From Microbacterium oleivorans (GTDB lineage Bacteria; Actinomycetota; Actinomycetes; Actinomycetales; Microbacteriaceae): a DNA stretch of 64,000 nucleotides. Made by a program: the position numbers and the translations under genes. The notes under the pieces were generated by a model that saw only the letters and a list, made by a program, of their open reading frames with translations, searched no databases and was not told the origin of the DNA. The stretch is from contig NZ_JAMBOV010000003.1 in the NCBI RefSeq assembly GCF_023715745.1, positions 186,001-250,000 on the forward strand, read 5' to 3'. The stretch's first letter is position 1. The number at the start of each line of letters is the position of its first letter. Shown piece after piece: positions 60,693-64,000 of the stretch.

Positions 60693-61853
60693 ATGTCCTC
60701 GACCCTCGCTCCTCCCGCGCCCCTGCGTATCGGGCCGATCGCCCTCGACGCGCCCGTCGTCCTCGCGCCCATGGCGGGGATCACGAACACCGCCTTCCGT
60801 CGCCTCTGCCGCGAGTACGGAGCAGGTCTCTACGTGAGCGAGATGATCACGACGCGCGCGCTCGTCGAGCGCAACGCCACGACGATGCGTCTCATCCGTC
60901 ACCACGAGTCCGAGACTCCTCGGTCGATCCAGCTCTACGGTGTCGATCCGGCGACTGTCGAGGCGGCCGTGCGGATCATCGTCGACGAGGACCACGCGGA
61001 CCACGTCGACCTGAACTTCGGATGTCCGGTGCCCAAGGTGACCCGCAAGGGTGGCGGTGCGGCGCTGCCGTGGAAGACGGAGCTCTTCCGCGAGATCGTC
61101 GAGCGCGCCGCGAAGGCCGCGGGCGACATCCCGTTGACCGTGAAGATGCGCAAGGGCATCGACTCGGACCACCTGACGTACCTCGAGGCGGGTCGCATCG
61201 CCGAAGGCGCCGGTGTCGCCGCCGTCGCGCTGCACGCGCGGACAGCGTCGGAGTTCTACTCGGGGCACGCCGACTGGTCGGCCATCGCGAAGCTGAAGGA
61301 GACGGTGACCGGCGTCCCCGTCCTCGGCAACGGCGACATCTGGTCGGCCGACGACGCGCGCCGCATGATGACAGAGACCGGTTGCGACGGTGTCGTCGTC
61401 GGCCGCGGATGCCTCGGCCGCCCCTGGCTCTTCGGTGACCTCGCGCGCGAGCTCGGCACCGGTCATGGCGCCCCGCCCGTCGATGCGACCCTCGGGTTCG
61501 TCGCCGCGGCGTTCCGTCGGCACGCCGAGCTTCTGGTCGAGTTCTTCGAGGATGAGGACCGCGGCTGCCGAGACATACGCAAGCACGTCGCGTGGTACTT
61601 CAAGGGGTACCCCGTGGGCGGCGACCTCCGGGCGCGGCTGGCGACGGTGTCGAGCCTCGTCGAGATCGACGAGCTGCTCGCCACGCTCGACCTCGATGCG
61701 CCCTACCCGGGTGCGGCCGCCGAGGGTCAGCGCGGGCGTGCGGGCACGCCGAAGCGCCCGGCTCTGCCCGAGGGCTGGCTGGACTCGCGCGAGATCGGGC
61801 AGGCGGCATCCACAGCGCTCGCCGATGCGGAGCTCGACACCAGTGGCGGCTGA
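60693..61853 (+). CDS. dusB: tRNA-dihydrouridine synthase (DusB type)
   Basis: FMN- and NADPH-dependent reduction of uridine in tRNA. 386 residues. TIM-barrel motifs: VVLAPMAGITNTAFRRLCREYG, VDLNFGCPVPKVTRKGGGAAL with the catalytic Cys near 112, TVKMRKGIDSDH, and NGDIWSADDARRMM then GCDGVVVGRGCLGRPWLF. GGGAAGG precedes ATG 60693. Overlaps dgt by about 11 bases. Confidence 0.95.
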   Translation: MSSTLAPPAPLRIGPIALDAPVVLAPMAGITNTAFRRLCREYGAGLYVSEMITTRALVERNATTMRLIRHHESETPRSIQLYGVDPATVEAAVRIIVDEDHADHVDLNFGCPVPKVTRKGGGAALPWKTELFREIVERAAKAAGDIPLTVKMRKGIDSDHLTYLEAGRIAEGAGVAAVALHARTASEFYSGHADWSAIAKLKETVTGVPVLGNGDIWSADDARRMMTETGCDGVVVGRGCLGRPWLFGDLARELGTGHGAPPVDATLGFVAAAFRRHAELLVEFFEDEDRGCRDIRKHVAWYFKGYPVGGDLRARLATVSSLVEIDELLATLDLDAPYPGAAAEGQRGRAGTPKRPALPEGWLDSREIGQAASTALADAELDTSGG

Positions 61854-63222
61854 GTCGGTGGTGGGCGCGAGCGTAGGGGTCGCCGCGGGACGACCGTCGG
61901 GATACGACGACCACGACGCCGAGCGGTTCCACCCCGAGCGCCACCGCTCCCTCCGCGACGGGTTCGCCCGCGACCGCGCCCGAGTGCTTCATTCCGCGGG
62001 GTTCCGGCGTCTCGCGGCGAAGACGCAGGTACTCAGCCCCGCGAGTCCCGACGACTTCGCCCGCAATCGCCTCACGCACTCGCTCGAGGTCGCGCAGGTG
62101 GGACGTGAGCTCGCGATCGCGCTGGAGCTCTCGCCCGACGTCGTCGACACGGCGTGCCTGAGTCACGACCTCGGGCATCCGCCCTTCGGGCACAACGGCG
62201 AGCGGGCGCTCAACGAATGGGCCGAGGACATCGGAGGGTTCGAGGGCAACGCGCAGTCGCTGCGGATCCTCGCGCGTCTCGAGCCGAAGGTGGTCGACGA
62301 CGACGGTCAGAGCTTCGGTCTGAACCTGACGCGGGCCAGTCTCGACGCGACGTGCAAGTACCCGTGGACGGCGGACCACGCGATCCCCGATCCCGGCGGT
62401 CGGCAGAAGTTCGGCGTCTACGCGGAGGATGAGGCGATCTTCCGGTGGATGCGGCAGGGTGCGCCCGGTCGGGTCCGCTGTATCGAGGCCGAGGTCATGG
62501 ACCTCTCCGACGACATCGCGTACTCGGTGCACGACTTCGAGGACGCGGTCCTCAACGGCTACCTCGATCCGCGCCGGCTCGCGGACGCCCGCGAGCGCGA
62601 GGCGCTGCTGACCGCGATCCAGTCGTGGGTCGGTCTCGGCTTCAGCCGGGATGAGCTCGCCGACGCGCTCTACCGTCTCGTGCGCCTGCCGGAGTGGATG
62701 ACCGACTTCGATGGCACACGCGCGTCGGTGGCCCGGTTGAAGAACCTCACGTCCGACTTCATCGGGCGGTTCGCGCGCGCGGCGACGGCCGCGACGCGGG
62801 AGCACTACGACACCCCCGCGCTCACCCGTTACCGGGGTCGGATGATCGTCCCGCGGGTGATCGAGGCCGAGATGGCGGTGCTGAAGGGCACGATCGGCGC
62901 GTTCGTCGTGTCGATCGACGGTCGCAAGGGGCTCTACAAAGAGCAGCGTCGCGTGCTGAAGCGGTTGGCATCCGCGTTGCTCGAGCGGCCGGAGCACCTG
63001 GACCGCGTGCACGCGGTGGACTTCGCGGCCGCGTCGACGGATGCCGAGCGCAAGCGGGTCGTCGTCGACCAGGTGGCGACGCTCACCGACCGCTTCGCGA
63101 TCGAGTGGCACTCCGCCCTGGTCGGCCCGGTCGACCTGCGGGAGCTGGGTCTGTGGCCGGCGGGGTCGCGTGTCGTCGCCAACGCGAGCTTCGCCCTGCC
63201 TGAGCCGATCGAAGGTCTGTGA
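61843..63222 (+). CDS. dgt: deoxyguanosinetriphosphate triphosphohydrolase-like protein
   Basis: HD-domain dNTPase that splits triphosphate from dGTP or other dNTPs. About 459 residues from GTG 61843; GTG 61858 or 61861 are alternatives and no start has a clear ribosome site. HD residues in RNRLTHSLEVAQ and CLSHDLGHPPFGHNGE near 93-122, then VMDLSDDIAYSVHDFED near 218. Ends one base into dnaG; the dgt-dnaG pair is conserved in actinobacteria. Confidence 0.93.
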   Translation: MAAESVVGASVGVAAGRPSGYDDHDAERFHPERHRSLRDGFARDRARVLHSAGFRRLAAKTQVLSPASPDDFARNRLTHSLEVAQVGRELAIALELSPDVVDTACLSHDLGHPPFGHNGERALNEWAEDIGGFEGNAQSLRILARLEPKVVDDDGQSFGLNLTRASLDATCKYPWTADHAIPDPGGRQKFGVYAEDEAIFRWMRQGAPGRVRCIEAEVMDLSDDIAYSVHDFEDAVLNGYLDPRRLADAREREALLTAIQSWVGLGFSRDELADALYRLVRLPEWMTDFDGTRASVARLKNLTSDFIGRFARAATAATREHYDTPALTRYRGRMIVPRVIEAEMAVLKGTIGAFVVSIDGRKGLYKEQRRVLKRLASALLERPEHLDRVHAVDFAAASTDAERKRVVVDQVATLTDRFAIEWHSALVGPVDLRELGLWPAGSRVVANASFALPEPIEGL

Positions 63223-64000
63223 TGGCCCGCATCCGTCAGTCCGACGTCGACGAGGTGAAGGCCCGGACGAACATCGCCGACATCGTGGGCGAGAGGGTCG
63301 CTCTGAAGTCGGCGGGAGTGGGCTCCCTCAAGGGACTCTGCCCGTTCCATGACGAGCGGAGCCCGAGCTTCAACGTGCGCCCGCAGGCGGGGTACTACCA
63401 CTGCTTCGGATGCGGCGAGTCGGGCGACGTCTACTCGTTCCTGCGGGCGATGGATCACCTGTCCTTCACGGAAGCGGTTGAGCGTCTCGCGGGTCGTATC
63501 GGGTATCAGCTGCACTACGAGGACGGCGGGGCCGCTCCCGAGACCGGCGGACGGACGCGGCTGTACCAGGCGAACACCGCCGCGGCGGAGTACTTCCGCG
63601 CGCAGCTCGCGACGGCGGAAGCGGATGCGGGCCGCCGGTTCCTCGGCGAACGGGGATTCGATGCCGGCGCGGCCGCGCACTTCGGTGTCGGTTACGCGCC
63701 GAAGGGCTGGAACAACATGCGGGACGCCTTGCGCGCGCAGGGTTTCACCGACGAGGAGCTGGCGACGGCTGGGTTGGTGTCGCAGGGCCAGCGCGGTGTG
63801 TACGACCGGTTCCGTGGACGGGTGGTCTGGCCGATCCGGGATCTGACGGGTCAGACGATCGGGTTCGGTGCCCGGAAGCTGTACGAGGACGATCAGGGCC
63901 CGAAGTACCTGAACACACCCGAGACGCCGATCTACAAGAAGGCGCAGGTCCTGTACGGCCTCGATCTCGCGAAGAAGGACGTCTCGCGCTCGCACCGCGT
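63222..64000 (+). CDS. dnaG: DNA primase (3' end outside window)
   Basis: Makes RNA primers at the fork. About 259 N-terminal residues are in view. Zinc-binding domain with Cys40, His43, Cys61 and Cys64 (CPFH, then CFGC), and the start of the catalytic core (FRGRVVWPIRDLTGQTIGFGARKL, then YLNTPETPIYKK). Overlaps the dgt stop by one base. The TOPRIM and DnaB-binding parts lie beyond the right edge. Confidence 0.96.
   Translation, partial: MARIRQSDVDEVKARTNIADIVGERVALKSAGVGSLKGLCPFHDERSPSFNVRPQAGYYHCFGCGESGDVYSFLRAMDHLSFTEAVERLAGRIGYQLHYEDGGAAPETGGRTRLYQANTAAAEYFRAQLATAEADAGRRFLGERGFDAGAAAHFGVGYAPKGWNNMRDALRAQGFTDEELATAGLVSQGQRGVYDRFRGRVVWPIRDLTGQTIGFGARKLYEDDQGPKYLNTPETPIYKKAQVLYGLDLAKKDVSRSHR

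Noticed and set aside
60630..61586. Upstream extension of the glutathione peroxidase frame to 483 residues
   Set aside because: The added part is antisense to dusB and crosses the apparent promoter; the normal family length starts at ATG 60629.

Overview
This window is ordinary core chromosome from a high-GC actinobacterium, most likely Microbacterium or a close relative in Microbacteriaceae. The evidence is strongly GC-biased codon use, gene order (ileS-folC-DUF4233-ndk-VKOR-rne-rplU-rpmA-obg-proB-proA-nadD-rsfS; leuS-comEA-comEC-holA-rpsT; lepA-hemW-hrcA-dnaJ-rsmE-HIT-phoH-ybeY-CBS-era; leuA-recO-uppS-dusB-dgt-dnaG), many stop/start overlaps (ATGA, GTGA), and many apparently leaderless promoters. 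The genus is an inference from gene content and proteins, not from a search.

Layout. 1-2.9 kb: the end of a MetNI-type ABC importer, an OsmC/Ohr peroxidase, a GNAT acetyltransferase and a pentapeptide-repeat protein. 2.9-8.7 kb: a T-box leader, then ileS-folC-DUF4233-ndk. 8.7-13.1 kb: VKOR, RNase E/G, DUF4031, L21 and L27. 13.1-19.4 kb: obg-proB-proA, a small His-rich membrane protein, nadD, an acidic tail-anchored protein, rsfS and tRNA-Ala(GGC). 19.4-22.5 kb: a less conserved stretch of small membrane, lipo- and hypothetical proteins plus an LtrA homologue. 22.6-24.5 kb: a three-domain PTS permease. 24.5-27.9 kb: a minus-strand group (DedA, APP1-type phosphatase, SRAP/HMCES, a conserved protein of uncertain function). 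27.9-36.2 kb: pabB, leuS, the DNA-uptake pair comEA-comEC, holA and rpsT. 36.3-41.9 kb: an alpha/beta hydrolase and a 1576-residue secreted nuclease/5'-nucleotidase. 42.1-53.9 kb: lepA through era, plus an oxidoreductase. 53.9-64 kb: a lipoprotein, leuA with a leader peptide, a UPF0126 channel-like protein, recO-uppS, a P-loop kinase, a DsbA-like protein, a glutathione peroxidase homologue, dusB, dgt and the start of dnaG.

Functionally the window is dominated by translation (IleS, LeuS, L21, L27, S20, tRNA-Ala, LepA, RsfS, RsmE, YbeY, Era, Obg, DusB), DNA replication and repair (HolA, RecO, DnaG, Dgt, SRAP), cofactor and amino-acid synthesis (FolC, PabB, ProBA, NadD, LeuA, HemW) and protein quality control (HrcA, DnaJ). 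RNA-level and repressor control is readable in several leaders: an Ile T-box before ileS, a Leu-codon leader peptide with alternative hairpins before leuA, CIRCE before hrcA, and long structured leaders before rne, rplU and rpsT.

I found no mobile element, CRISPR array, prophage or obvious defence island. The most unusual signal is genome-scale: the heptamer GGATGCC/GGCATCC occurs several times more often than base composition predicts, in both orientations, at a density like that of known uptake or chromosome-organising motifs. No clearly new multi-gene system is evident.
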